In this document: positions 1-6,966 of the stretch, in pieces
How positions within the stretch are numbered: the stretch's first letter is position 1
Layout: every line of letters begins with the position of its first letter
Position numbers and translations under genes: made by a program
NCBI GenBank assembly: GCA_011053085.1
Contig: DSBE01000010.1
Coordinates: forward strand, 1-8,185
Length of the DNA: 8,185 nucleotides
DNA from: Chloroflexota bacterium
GTDB lineage: Bacteria; Chloroflexota; Anaerolineae; Anaerolineales; Anaerolineaceae
Direction of reading: 5' to 3'
Notes under the pieces: model-generated
The model's input: only the letters and a program-made list of their open reading frames with translations
Told to the model about the DNA's origin: nothing
Database searches by the model: none

Positions 1-234
1 GTCATCATCTGGGTAATCGGCAAATCCTGGACCAATGTCAACCCCTACATTTACCAGGCACTGGACGGCTCTGAAGTAACGGTTGCTCCTTACCAGCATA
101 CCGCCCTGTTGGTTGGCTATAGCAAGGAGTATGTCACCATCCTGGATGGCAGCAGCATCTACTATCGCAACTATGCTGCCTTCGAAAAATCATTCGCTGT
201 GCTGAACAATATGGCAGTGCTTTTTCAAGAATAA
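1..234 (+). CDS. C39-like peptidase family protein, C-terminal fragment
   Basis: The gene enters from the left edge, and 77 residues remain before the TAA at 232-234. The visible part reads VIIWVIGKSW near the edge, followed by YQHTALLVGY and then VTILDG. This order (hydrophobic strand, His in a short strand followed by GY, then an Asp about 16 residues later) is that of the C-terminal half of C39-like cysteine peptidase domains (Peptidase_C39_2, YvpB type). There the His and the Asp/Asn complete a Cys-His-Asp triad; here they would be His33 and Asp49 of the fragment. The catalytic Cys and any signal peptide would lie upstream and cannot be checked. Proteins of this type are usually exported or membrane-anchored. 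No clear intrinsic terminator follows the stop. The assignment rests on a short motif match, so a non-catalytic papain-fold protein is possible. Confidence 0.6.
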   Translation, partial: VIIWVIGKSWTNVNPYIYQALDGSEVTVAPYQHTALLVGYSKEYVTILDGSSIYYRNYAAFEKSFAVLNNMAVLFQE

Positions 235-309
235 GCCTTCCCCGTAAAAAAAGGCCAAAATCAGGTAAAACCTTCCCGCAGAAACTGGCGCGGTTACGGT
301 AAAATAAAA

Positions 310-349
310 GAGTATCAATAGAGCCTATCAACAGATAGGCGTGATACTC
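310..349. promoter_or_regulatory. Nested hairpin in the leader upstream of tkt
   Basis: Two inverted repeats are nested. The outer arms are GAGTATCA (310-317) and TGATACTC (342-349), 8 perfect pairs. The inner arms are GCCTATC (323-329) and GATAGGC (334-340), 7 perfect pairs closing a four-base loop (AACA). An asymmetric internal loop of five bases against one separates the stems. On the plus strand no T-run follows, so it is not a terminator for the upstream gene. On the minus strand the stem is followed directly by TTTTATTTT (complement of 301-309), the arrangement of an intrinsic terminator. A TAAAAT hexamer at 300-305 could be a -10 element placing the hairpin at the very 5' end of the tkt mRNA, but I see no matching -35. 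It may be an RNA structure, an operator or an antisense terminator. The rest of 235-388 shows nothing else I can name. Confidence 0.6.
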
Positions 350-388
350 ACAACTTGCTAACTAAATATAGAAAAATCGAGGTAAGAA

Positions 389-2398
389 ATGTCTATCAAC
401 CAGGATTTTCAAGAAAAAGCCATTAACACCATCCGATTTCTTTCGGTCGATGGTGTCCAGACCGCTAACTCAGGCCATCCCGGCCTGCCGATGGGGGCTG
501 CCGCACTCGCTTTCGCCCTCTTCACCCGCCACCTGAAACACAATCCCGCCAATCCGCAATGGGTTGATCGCGACCGTTTCGTTCTTTCCGGCGGGCATGG
601 CTCCATGTTGCTTTATTCTCTCCTGCACCTCACCGGCTATGACCTGCCGCTGGAAGAACTGAAAAATTTCCGCCAATGGGGCAGCAAAACCCCCGGACAT
701 CCTGAGTACGGCCTCACGCCCGGCATCGAAACCACCACCGGCCCGTTGGGGCAGGGCTTTGCCACCGCGGTAGGTATGGCAATTGCTGAAGCCCACCTGG
801 CAGCGGTGTTCAACCAGAAAAACCAGAAGATCGTCGATCACTATACCTATGCGATTGTCACCGACGGCGACCTGATGGAGGGTATTTCTGGCGAAGCTGC
901 CTCCCTGGCCGGCCACCTGAAGCTGGGAAAACTGATCTATTTGTATGACTCCAACAAAATTTCCATCGAAGGTTCAACGGATCTGGCGTTCACTGACAAC
1001 ACCCAGATGCGTTTTGAGGCTTACGGCTGGCATGTTATCAAACTGGCAGATGGCAACGATGTAGAGGCAATCGATGCCGCTATTCAAACCGCCAAAGCCG
1101 ATGATCGTCCCTCGCTCATCATCTGCCCAACCATCATAGGATATGGCCTGCCCACACTGGCAGGTTCAAAAGAAGCGCACGGCGCCCCTCCAGGTAAAGC
1201 CGAACGCGACGCCGCCAAACAGGCTGCGAATTGGCCGCTGGAACCGCATTTCTATATCCCTGAAGATGTGCTGGCATTCTACCGCCAGGCGCTTGACAAG
1301 GGTGCCAAAGCCGAACGCGAATGGAGCGACAAATTTGCGGCCTATGCCGCCAATTATCCTGATCTGGCTGGTGAATTCTCACGACGCATGCAGGGCCAAT
1401 TCCCGTCTGATTGGGATGCAGACCTGCCAGCCTTCCCAACGGATATGGCCAAAGGGGTTGCGACACGCAACGCCAGCGGTAAGGTGCTGAACGAATTTGC
1501 CAATCGCCTGCCCGAGGTGATCGGCGGCAGCGCCGACCTGACTGGTTCTACCAAAACCTGGATCGACGGCAGTCCCGCCTTCCAGGCAGACAGCCCGGAA
1601 GGACGCAATTTCCACTGGGGGGTGCGTGAATTTGCGATGTCCGCCGCGGTCAACGGCATGAATTTACATGGCGGGGTCATCGGGTATGGCGCCAGCTTCG
1701 TGGTTTTTTCTGATTACGCACGTTCTGCCATCCGCACCGCCGCCCTCGCGCATATCCCCAGTATCTTCGTTTTTACCCACGACTCGATCGGCCTGGGCGA
1801 AGACGGTCCCACTCACCAACCGGTGGAACATCTGCCTGCATTACGCGCCATGCCCAACCTGTATGTTGTGCGCCCGGCGGATGCTAACGAAGTTACCGAA
1901 GCCTGGAAGTTCGCCCTGCGTAACCGTCACAAACCGACCTTCTTCCTGCTTTCGCGCCAGAACCTGCCTGTGTTTGACCGCAGTGTCTGTGGTTCAGCAG
2001 AAGGCCTCAGCCGCGGCGCTTATGTCCTCAAAGATTTCGGTGAAAGCGAACCCTCATTGATATTAATGGCTTCCGGTTCAGAAGTCGGCATCGCCTGGGA
2101 AGCGGCCGAACAACTGGCTGCTGAGGGACACTCTGTTCGCGTGGTGTCATTCCCTTGTTGGAAAGCCTTTGAAGATCAATCACAAGATTACAAGAACCAG
2201 GTGCTGCCGCCGCACATCACAAAACGGGTGGTGGTTGAAGCCGCCATTCCTATGGGATGGGAACGTTATGCCGGCGAGGAAAGCCGCATCATCGCCATGC
2301 CGGGTTTCGGTGCCTCTGCCCCCTTTGAAGTGCTCTATGAGCAATTCGGCATCTCCGCTGATAACGTCATTGCCAAAGCCAAAGAACTTCTCCAGTAA
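389..2398 (+). CDS. tkt: Transketolase
   Basis: This thiamine-diphosphate enzyme moves two-carbon ketol units between sugar phosphates (xylulose-5-P with ribose-5-P or erythrose-4-P) in the cytosol, in the non-oxidative pentose phosphate pathway. At 669 residues it has the usual full length. The N-terminal cofactor domain shows SGHPG (His30), GGHGS (His70), TPGHPE (His104) and the ThDP/Mg signature from TDGDLMEG (Asp159) to [10 protein letters not shown] (Asn189). The pyrimidine-binding domain shows GVREFAM, whose Glu414 matches the cofactor-activating glutamate, then [25 protein letters not shown] sequence at 462-482 with substrate histidines 464 and 476, and LSRQNLP (Arg523) for phosphate binding. 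The C-terminal domain is present through the end. The ATG at 389 has GAGG at 379-382, six bases upstream. It is the first gene of the operon, 54 bases ahead of rpiB. All key residues are intact. Confidence 0.98.
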   Translation: MSINQDFQEKAINTIRFLSVDGVQTANSGHPGLPMGAAALAFALFTRHLKHNPANPQWVDRDRFVLSGGHGSMLLYSLLHLTGYDLPLEELKNFRQWGSKTPGHPEYGLTPGIETTTGPLGQGFATAVGMAIAEAHLAAVFNQKNQKIVDHYTYAIVTDGDLMEGISGEAASLAGHLKLGKLIYLYDSNKISIEGSTDLAFTDNTQMRFEAYGWHVIKLADGNDVEAIDAAIQTAKADDRPSLIICPTIIGYGLPTLAGSKEAHGAPPGKAERDAAKQAANWPLEPHFYIPEDVLAFYRQALDKGAKAEREWSDKFAAYAANYPDLAGEFSRRMQGQFPSDWDADLPAFPTDMAKGVATRNASGKVLNEFANRLPEVIGGSADLTGSTKTWIDGSPAFQADSPEGRNFHWGVREFAMSAAVNGMNLHGGVIGYGASFVVFSDYARSAIRTAALAHIPSIFVFTHDSIGLGEDGPTHQPVEHLPALRAMPNLYVVRPADANEVTEAWKFALRNRHKPTFFLLSRQNLPVFDRSVCGSAEGLSRGAYVLKDFGESEPSLILMASGSEVGIAWEAAEQLAAEGHSVRVVSFPCWKAFEDQSQDYKNQVLPPHITKRVVVEAAIPMGWERYAGEESRIIAMPGFGASAPFEVLYEQFGISADNVIAKAKELLQ

Positions 2399-2452
2399 GG
2401 AAAGTGCATGTTGCCTTGTCTAAATAAGTGAAAAAAACAATGGGAGCGAAAG

Positions 2453-2926
2453 ATGAAAATAGCTGTTGGAAGTGACCATGCCGGCTACGGCATTAAACAA
2501 GCCGTGATCGAAGCCATAGAAGAAGCCGGCCACGAAGCCATCGACCTGGGCGTGAACGAACCCACCCGCGTCGATTATCCCGATTATGGCCTCCTGGTTG
2601 GTGAAGCCATCCTCTCGGGCAGCGCCGATCGCGGCATCGCCCTATGCGGCTCGGGAGTCGGCATGTGCATCACCGTTAACAAGATGCGCGGGATCTATGG
2701 CGCAATCTGCCACGACACTTATAGCGCCCACCAGGGTGTTGAGCATGATGACATGAACGTGCTCTGCCTGGGTGGCCTGATCATCGGCAAAGAACTCGCT
2801 AAAGAGATCGTCAAAGCCTTCCTTGGCGCTCAGTTCTTCAATAGCGGCAATTACCTCAGACGTGTTCATAAATTTAAAGCCATTGAAAACCAGTACTCTG
2901 TTCAGACAGGCAGTCAGGAGAAATAA
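2453..2926 (+). CDS. rpiB: Ribose-5-phosphate isomerase B (RpiB/LacAB family)
   Basis: This enzyme interconverts ribulose-5-P and ribose-5-P, supplying both substrates of the transketolase reaction encoded upstream. The 157-residue product starts with the family hallmark GSDHAG (residues 6-11), then VDYPDY (40-45), CGSGVGM (65-71) with the active-site Cys65 that serves as proton carrier in RpiB, NKMRGI (76-81) around the phosphate/anion loop, and EHDDMNVL (97-104), whose His98 corresponds to the ring-opening histidine. It is slightly longer than E. coli RpiB because of a polar C-terminal tail after about residue 145. The ATG at 2453 is preceded by GGGAG (2442-2446) with six bases of spacing. 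Its TAA ends one base before the ATG of the tal-pgi fusion, so translation is probably coupled. LacA/LacB galactose-6-P isomerase belongs to the same superfamily, but the pentose-phosphate neighbours favour RpiB. Confidence 0.95.
   Translation: MKIAVGSDHAGYGIKQAVIEAIEEAGHEAIDLGVNEPTRVDYPDYGLLVGEAILSGSADRGIALCGSGVGMCITVNKMRGIYGAICHDTYSAHQGVEHDDMNVLCLGGLIIGKELAKEIVKAFLGAQFFNSGNYLRRVHKFKAIENQYSVQTGSQEK
2916..2920 (+). promoter_or_regulatory. Ribosome binding site that fixes the tal-pgi start
   Basis: AGGAG lies seven bases before the ATG at 2928, inside the last codons of rpiB. The reading frame is open upstream to an ATG at 2823, but that start lies deep within rpiB, has no comparable ribosome site, and would add 35 residues foreign to transaldolases. 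The homologous N-terminus (LFNMGQSLWYDNIQR) begins just after the 2928 start. Confidence 0.85.
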
Positions 2927-2927
2927 C

Positions 2928-5684
2928 ATGAATAAGAACCAGAAACTATTCAACATGGGCCAGTCCCTATGGTATGACAACATCCAGCGCGGATTGATTG
3001 AAAGCGGTGAACTTAAGCGTATGATCGACGCAGGCGAAATTTACGGCATCACCTCGAACCCCAGCATCTTCATGAACGCCATCGCCAAATCGAACGAATA
3101 TGACGCCGCCATCCAACCCATGGCATTGGCAGACTGGTCGCCAGAAGCCATTTTCTGGCAGTTGGCGGTAGAAGATATCCGCTCCGCTGCCGACTTATTG
3201 GCTGGTGTGTATGAAAAAACCAACGGAAGCGACGGCTACATCAGTCTGGAAGTGGATCCAACCCTCGCCAATGACACCGAAGCTACCATAAAGGAAGCCA
3301 AACGATTGTGGGATTGGGTCAACCGTCCCAACCTGTGCGTGAAGATTCCCGCCACCAAAGAAGGTCTTCCTGCAATTCGCGCTTCGATTGCCGCAGGGAT
3401 CAATGTAAATGTCACCCTGCTCTTTTCTCCGCAGCGCTATGATGAAGTGATCGATGCCTACTTGAGCGGGTTAGAAGACCGCCTGGCAGCCGGGCATCCC
3501 ATTGACCACATCCACTCGGTCGCCTCGGTTTTTGTTTCGCGCATTGACGGCATGGTTGATCCACTCCTGCGGGAATATGCCGACCAGAAAGACCCCCTGT
3601 CGGAAATCGCTTTCAGCTATCTGGGAAAAGTTGCCGTTGCCAATAGCCACTATTGCTACAAACTGTTCAAGGACAAATTCTCCTCGCCGCGTTTTGAAAC
3701 CTTGGAAGCCAAAGGCGCAAACCTGCAACGTCCACTATGGGCATCGACAGGTCTCAAAGACCCATCCTATTCCCTGACCAAATATGTGGATGAACTCATC
3801 GCCCCCAACACCGTCAACACCGCCAACCCCACTACGCTCAATGCCTATCAGGAATCGGGCAGTTTGGCTTATGCGATTGAAGGATTGGAAGACGAAGCCC
3901 AGGCATTGCTGCAACAGGTCGAAAAATTCGGCATCGACTTGGCGCATGTCTATCAAACCCTGGAACAAGACGGCGTCAAAGCCTTCGCCGATTCCTTTGC
4001 AGAGCTGCTGGCCGTGATTGACACCCGCAAGAAAGAAATGCAAGCGCAGGTTTTCTCACTGGCTGGGCCAACCGCCAAAAATATAGCCCACATTGAATCC
4101 ATCAACGCCCCCCAGCGTATGGTCGATATCGACCCGACCCTGTGGACGGATGATCCCGAGGGGCAGAAAGAGATTAAGATCCGCCTGGGGTGGCTTGATT
4201 CGCCTTTTACCAGCATGGAACTGCTGCCCGATTTGCAGCGCCTGGCGCAAGAAGTGACCGCAGATGGCTATACCCACTGTATCTTGCTGGGCATGGGCGG
4301 CTCTTCTCTCGCTCCTGAAGTCATACGCCTGACCCTTGGTATGGGTGTCATCGATGGAAAAGCAGGTCTTGACCTGGCGATTCTTGATTCAACCGATCCA
4401 GACCAGGTGCAGACCAGTATGGAACGCGCCCCGCTTGAGAAAACCCTGGTCGTGGTCGCTTCCAAATCAGGCTCCACAGCCGAAGTGCATGCCTTCATGG
4501 AATACTACTGGCAGCAGATGCAATCTCATTTGACAACAGATGCCGGCCGTCACTTTGTCGTCATCACTGACCCCGGTTCCTCTTTAGTGCCGATCGCTGA
4601 AGAACGCGGTTATCGTGCAATCATGTATGCTGATCCCAATGTGGGTGGTCGCTTCTCCGCTATGACCAGCTTCGGTCTGGTGCCTGCCGCCCTGATGGGG
4701 CTGGATGTTGCTGATCTGCTGACCCGGGCGCAGGCAATGGCGCAGCAATGTTCACCAGAGACACCCGCCGGACGCAATCCCGGGCTGGTGCTGGGTGCTT
4801 TGATCGGCAGCGCTTCCCTGCTGGGACGTGACAAGCTCAGTATCATCACCGATCCCGCCTTTGCATCGCTGGGTTCCTGGCTCGAACAACTGATTGCTGA
4901 ATCATCCGGCAAAGAAGGCAAAGGTATCGTACCGGTGGACAATGAACCGGTCATCATCCCGCCTGCCAGCGAGCAAGACCGCCTGTACGTGTATATAAAA
5001 CACGACGGCACACGCCAGGGCGTTGTCACCAAGCTGCGCTCCCTCGGCCACCCGGTGCTGACCATTGCTGTGCCGGAAACCCAGGACTTGCTGGCGGAGT
5101 TCTATCGTTGGGAGACCGCCATCGCCTACGCCTGCATGCTGCTGGAAGTCAATACCTTTGACCAGCCCAATGTGCAGCTATCCAAGACCCTCACCAAGGA
5201 CTACATTAAAGCCTATCATCAACAGGGCAGCCTCGACCTGGGCAGTGTCATCTGGGAAAATGACGAAGCTATCGTGTATGGTGATTCATCATTTGATTTT
5301 TCAAGCGTGACCGACCTCAACGCTCTCATCAGCCGGTATGTTTCGCTGGCGCAGGAAGGCGATTATGTCGCCATCAACGCCTATCTGCCACGCAATGCTG
5401 CCACCACCGCACAGATGGAAAACCTGCGCGAATCGATCGCACAACAGACCCGCCGCGCCGTCACCCTCGGTTTTGGGCCGCGTTTCCAGCACTCCACCGG
5501 ACAACTGCACAAAGGCGGCAAGAACAACATCCTGCTGCTCTACATTACCAAAGACCCCTCTACCGATTTCGAAGTGCCCGGACAGGATATCTCCTTTGCC
5601 ACCCTCGCAATGGCGCAGGCATTGGGCGACATGCAGGCCAACCTGAACGTCGGCCGCCGCGCCATACGCGTACATTTGAAGTAA
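2928..5684 (+). CDS. Bifunctional transaldolase / phosphoglucose isomerase fusion
   Basis: One 918-residue polypeptide joins two enzymes. Residues 1 to about 370 are a transaldolase (sedoheptulose-7-P + glyceraldehyde-3-P to erythrose-4-P + fructose-6-P): SLWYDNIQR (13-21), GITSNPSIF (40-48), CVKIPATKEG with the Schiff-base Lys139, NVTLLFS (161-167) and ASVFVSRIDG (199-208). From about 385 to the end is a phosphoglucose isomerase-like domain (fructose-6-P to glucose-6-P): GMGGSS (455-460), the SKSGST phosphate loop (512-517), GGRFSAMTSFGL (573-584, PGI signature 1), ESSGK with probable catalytic Glu658, and FDQPNVQLSK with probable catalytic Lys753. A HSTGQLHKGG motif (855-864) comes after these. 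Fusions of this architecture are a known protein family in several bacterial phyla, so the join is genuine and no frameshift is visible. The product of the first half is the substrate of the second. The gene follows rpiB by one base and ends just before a strong terminator. Confidence 0.95.
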   Translation: MNKNQKLFNMGQSLWYDNIQRGLIESGELKRMIDAGEIYGITSNPSIFMNAIAKSNEYDAAIQPMALADWSPEAIFWQLAVEDIRSAADLLAGVYEKTNGSDGYISLEVDPTLANDTEATIKEAKRLWDWVNRPNLCVKIPATKEGLPAIRASIAAGINVNVTLLFSPQRYDEVIDAYLSGLEDRLAAGHPIDHIHSVASVFVSRIDGMVDPLLREYADQKDPLSEIAFSYLGKVAVANSHYCYKLFKDKFSSPRFETLEAKGANLQRPLWASTGLKDPSYSLTKYVDELIAPNTVNTANPTTLNAYQESGSLAYAIEGLEDEAQALLQQVEKFGIDLAHVYQTLEQDGVKAFADSFAELLAVIDTRKKEMQAQVFSLAGPTAKNIAHIESINAPQRMVDIDPTLWTDDPEGQKEIKIRLGWLDSPFTSMELLPDLQRLAQEVTADGYTHCILLGMGGSSLAPEVIRLTLGMGVIDGKAGLDLAILDSTDPDQVQTSMERAPLEKTLVVVASKSGSTAEVHAFMEYYWQQMQSHLTTDAGRHFVVITDPGSSLVPIAEERGYRAIMYADPNVGGRFSAMTSFGLVPAALMGLDVADLLTRAQAMAQQCSPETPAGRNPGLVLGALIGSASLLGRDKLSIITDPAFASLGSWLEQLIAESSGKEGKGIVPVDNEPVIIPPASEQDRLYVYIKHDGTRQGVVTKLRSLGHPVLTIAVPETQDLLAEFYRWETAIAYACMLLEVNTFDQPNVQLSKTLTKDYIKAYHQQGSLDLGSVIWENDEAIVYGDSSFDFSSVTDLNALISRYVSLAQEGDYVAINAYLPRNAATTAQMENLRESIAQQTRRAVTLGFGPRFQHSTGQLHKGGKNNILLLYITKDPSTDFEVPGQDISFATLAMAQALGDMQANLNVGRRAIRVHLK

Positions 5685-5702
5685 GAAACCGCATCCCCTG
5701 TA

Positions 5703-5733
5703 AAAAACAGCCTGGCGATGCCAGGCTGTTTTT
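5703..5733. terminator. Bidirectional intrinsic terminator between convergent genes
   Basis: A perfect 14-bp inverted repeat, AAAAACAGCCTGGC (5703-5716) and GCCAGGCTGTTTTT (5720-5733), encloses a three-base loop GAT. The GC-rich core is flanked by an A-run on one side and a T-run on the other, so it can act on both strands. It sits 18 bases after the stop of the tal-pgi fusion and 17 bases beyond the stop of the minus-strand fructokinase, ending both transcription units. Confidence 0.95.
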
Positions 5734-5750
5734 GTCTTGGTCATAATTGA

Positions 5751-6650
5751 TCAGTCAGCTTCGAATGCCCCCATCGCCATCGCCAGCGCACCCAGCATAC
5801 CGGCATAATTGCCCAATCCTGGCGGGACGATGAATTGCTCAATCTCATCCAGAATTTCAGGCCGCTGGATATAGCCATTCAAACGTCGCAGGGTTTTTTC
5901 ACGGATCATGGGGAACAGGTGCAGCTGGTTCATCACTCCCCCGCCGAGGATGATGCGCTGAGGAGAAAGCATACACACCGTGTTGTGCATCGCGATGGCA
6001 AGATACTCCGCTTCACGTTCCCAGGCAGGATGATCCGGCGCAAGGTCTTCTGCTGGCATGCCCCAATAGTCCTTCATGGCTGGGCCGGTCGCCACGCCTT
6101 CCAGACAGTGACCATGAAAAGGACAATAGCCCGCATACGCTTCTCCGGGCAGAGGCGGCATCATCTGATGCCCCATCTCGGTATGCATCAAACCATGCAG
6201 CATGTTACCATTGACCATCGCACCGCCGCCAATGCCGGTGCCGATGGTGTAATACACAAAGTCTGTCAGGCCCTGCGCCACCCCCCAGCGGTGCTCACCG
6301 ATGGCAGCCCCGTTGACATCTACCTCGAACGCCATCGGGACGTTGAAGCGTGCCTGCAGCGGCGGCAATATCGGCGCTCCCGCCCAACCGGGTTTGGGGG
6401 TGGTGGTGATGCAGCCATAGGTCGCTGACGATAAGTTAAGATCAACCGGGCCGAAGCAAGCCACGCCGATTGCGGCAATCCTTTCCTCATGCGACTGTTC
6501 AAACTCATCAAAGAACGCCACCACCGCCGCCATGGTTTCCTGTGGGTTGGTGGTTGGAATGCGTATCTCCGCCAGAATATCATCTTTGTCCCTGGCAACC
6601 AGGCAATTAAACTTGGTGCCGCCGCCTTCTACCGCGCCATAGATCGTCAT
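5751..6650 (-). CDS. ROK-family sugar kinase, probable fructokinase
   Basis: The 299-residue protein has the complete ROK kinase plan. VEGGGTKF (7-14) is the N-terminal phosphate loop, DVN at 111-113 carries the catalytic base Asp111, GTGIGGG (137-143) is the second nucleotide loop, and GGGVM (236-240) is the adenosine-side glycine motif. The zinc site typical of ROK enzymes appears as EMGH (His161) followed by CPFHGHC (Cys176, His179, Cys182). FGPVDLN near 66-72, TYGCITTTPKPGW at 77-89 and CLEGVATGPA at 182-191 resemble the ScrK/GmuE/YdhR fructokinase branch, so ATP-dependent phosphorylation of fructose to fructose-6-P is the best guess. Glucose or mannose specificity cannot be excluded from motifs. 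The start at 6650 has a consensus AGGAGG (plus-strand 6660-6665) nine bases upstream. It is a single-gene unit, convergent with the pentose-phosphate operon and divergent from the pseB-like gene. Confidence 0.92.
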   Translation of the reverse strand: MTIYGAVEGGGTKFNCLVARDKDDILAEIRIPTTNPQETMAAVVAFFDEFEQSHEERIAAIGVACFGPVDLNLSSATYGCITTTPKPGWAGAPILPPLQARFNVPMAFEVDVNGAAIGEHRWGVAQGLTDFVYYTIGTGIGGGAMVNGNMLHGLMHTEMGHQMMPPLPGEAYAGYCPFHGHCLEGVATGPAMKDYWGMPAEDLAPDHPAWEREAEYLAIAMHNTVCMLSPQRIILGGGVMNQLHLFPMIREKTLRRLNGYIQRPEILDEIEQFIVPPGLGNYAGMLGALAMAMGAFEAD

Positions 6651-6869
6651 AAGGTGCTGCCTCCTGCTCGATTGGGTTTTTTATGATGATACCACAGCCC
6701 CCAGCCGATGCAGAGTCAAAACAGCGCCCAGTGCTGCCGTTCTCAAAGAAATAGGCATGCAGGCTCTACTCCACCGGTCTGCCACATTGCCGCCCATTTT
6801 GCGATAGCGTTTGTCACGATTGTATGTATATCCGGCTCCATTTCTTACGATTGAAGCACATTAACCATT

Positions 6870-6892
6870 CAATATTCAAGACCTGAATATTG
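6870..6892. repeat. 9-bp perfect palindrome with 5-base spacer, operator-like
   Basis: CAATATTCA (6870-6878) and TGAATATTG (6884-6892) are perfect inverted repeats separated by AGACC. The right arm ends four bases before the -35 hexamer of the pseB-like promoter. The AT-rich arms and the centre-to-centre spacing of one to one and a half helical turns suit a dimeric helix-turn-helix regulator. No T-run follows on either strand, so a terminator is unlikely. Confidence 0.6.
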
Positions 6893-6896
6893 GCTC

Positions 6897-6925
6897 TTGT
6901 CCCCCTGCCCACATACATTTATAAT
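6897..6925 (+). promoter_or_regulatory. Sigma-70-type promoter of the pseB-like gene
   Basis: TTGTCC (6897-6902, four of six to the -35 consensus) is separated by exactly 17 bases from a consensus TATAAT (6920-6925). Transcription would begin near 6932, giving a leader of about 35 bases that holds the ribosome site at 6954-6957. Confidence 0.75.
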
Positions 6926-6953
6926 TATACGGCTTCACATTCAAAGAAAAAGT

Positions 6954-6957
6954 AGGA
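6954..6957 (+). promoter_or_regulatory. Ribosome binding site that decides the pseB start
   Basis: AGGA ends nine bases before the ATG at 6967 but only three bases before an in-frame TTG at 6961. The spacing favours the ATG, and family members begin MFNN.., which matches the ATG start. Confidence 0.7.
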
Positions 6958-6966
6958 AATTTGCGC

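Larger units (their letters stand above)
6651..6966. other. Divergent intergenic regulatory region
   Basis: These 316 bases separate the minus-strand fructokinase from the plus-strand pseB-like gene. No credible coding frame is visible. Toward the kinase, a minus-strand TATCAT (6686-6691) could be a -10 box; the nearest TTGACT (6714-6719) lies 22 bases away, too far for a standard sigma-70 promoter, so the kinase promoter is uncertain. The right third holds the palindrome and promoter listed separately. The heptamer ACGATTG occurs twice (6816-6822 and 6847-6853), about three helical turns apart, which may be chance. Between about 6720 and 6810 I see nothing. Confidence 0.6.

Noticed and set aside
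235..255. GCCTT...AAGGC as a terminator for the C39-like gene
   Set aside because: The stem is only five pairs around a large A-rich loop, and no T-run follows on the plus strand.
470..916. Open frame of 148 codons antisense to tkt
   Set aside because: It lies wholly within the conserved transketolase frame, shows no recognisable motif, and is explained by codon bias of the sense gene.
2823..2927. A 35-residue N-terminal extension of the tal-pgi fusion starting at an ATG inside rpiB
   Set aside because: It overlaps the rpiB coding frame, has no suitable ribosome site, and the transaldolase homology begins only after the ATG at 2928, which has AGGAG seven bases upstream.
5835..6428. Plus-strand open frame of 197 codons opposite the fructokinase
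   Set aside because: The minus-strand frame contains the full set of ROK motifs and a consensus AGGAGG, whereas the plus-strand frame has no motif or ribosome site.
6686..6719. TTGACT and TATCAT as the fructokinase promoter on the minus strand
   Set aside because: The two hexamers are 22 bases apart, beyond the working range of sigma-70 promoters; kept only as a note on the intergenic region.
6816..6853. Two ACGATTG heptamers as a direct-repeat binding site
   Set aside because: Seven-base identity at two places in 316 bases is weak, and nothing around the copies extends the match.
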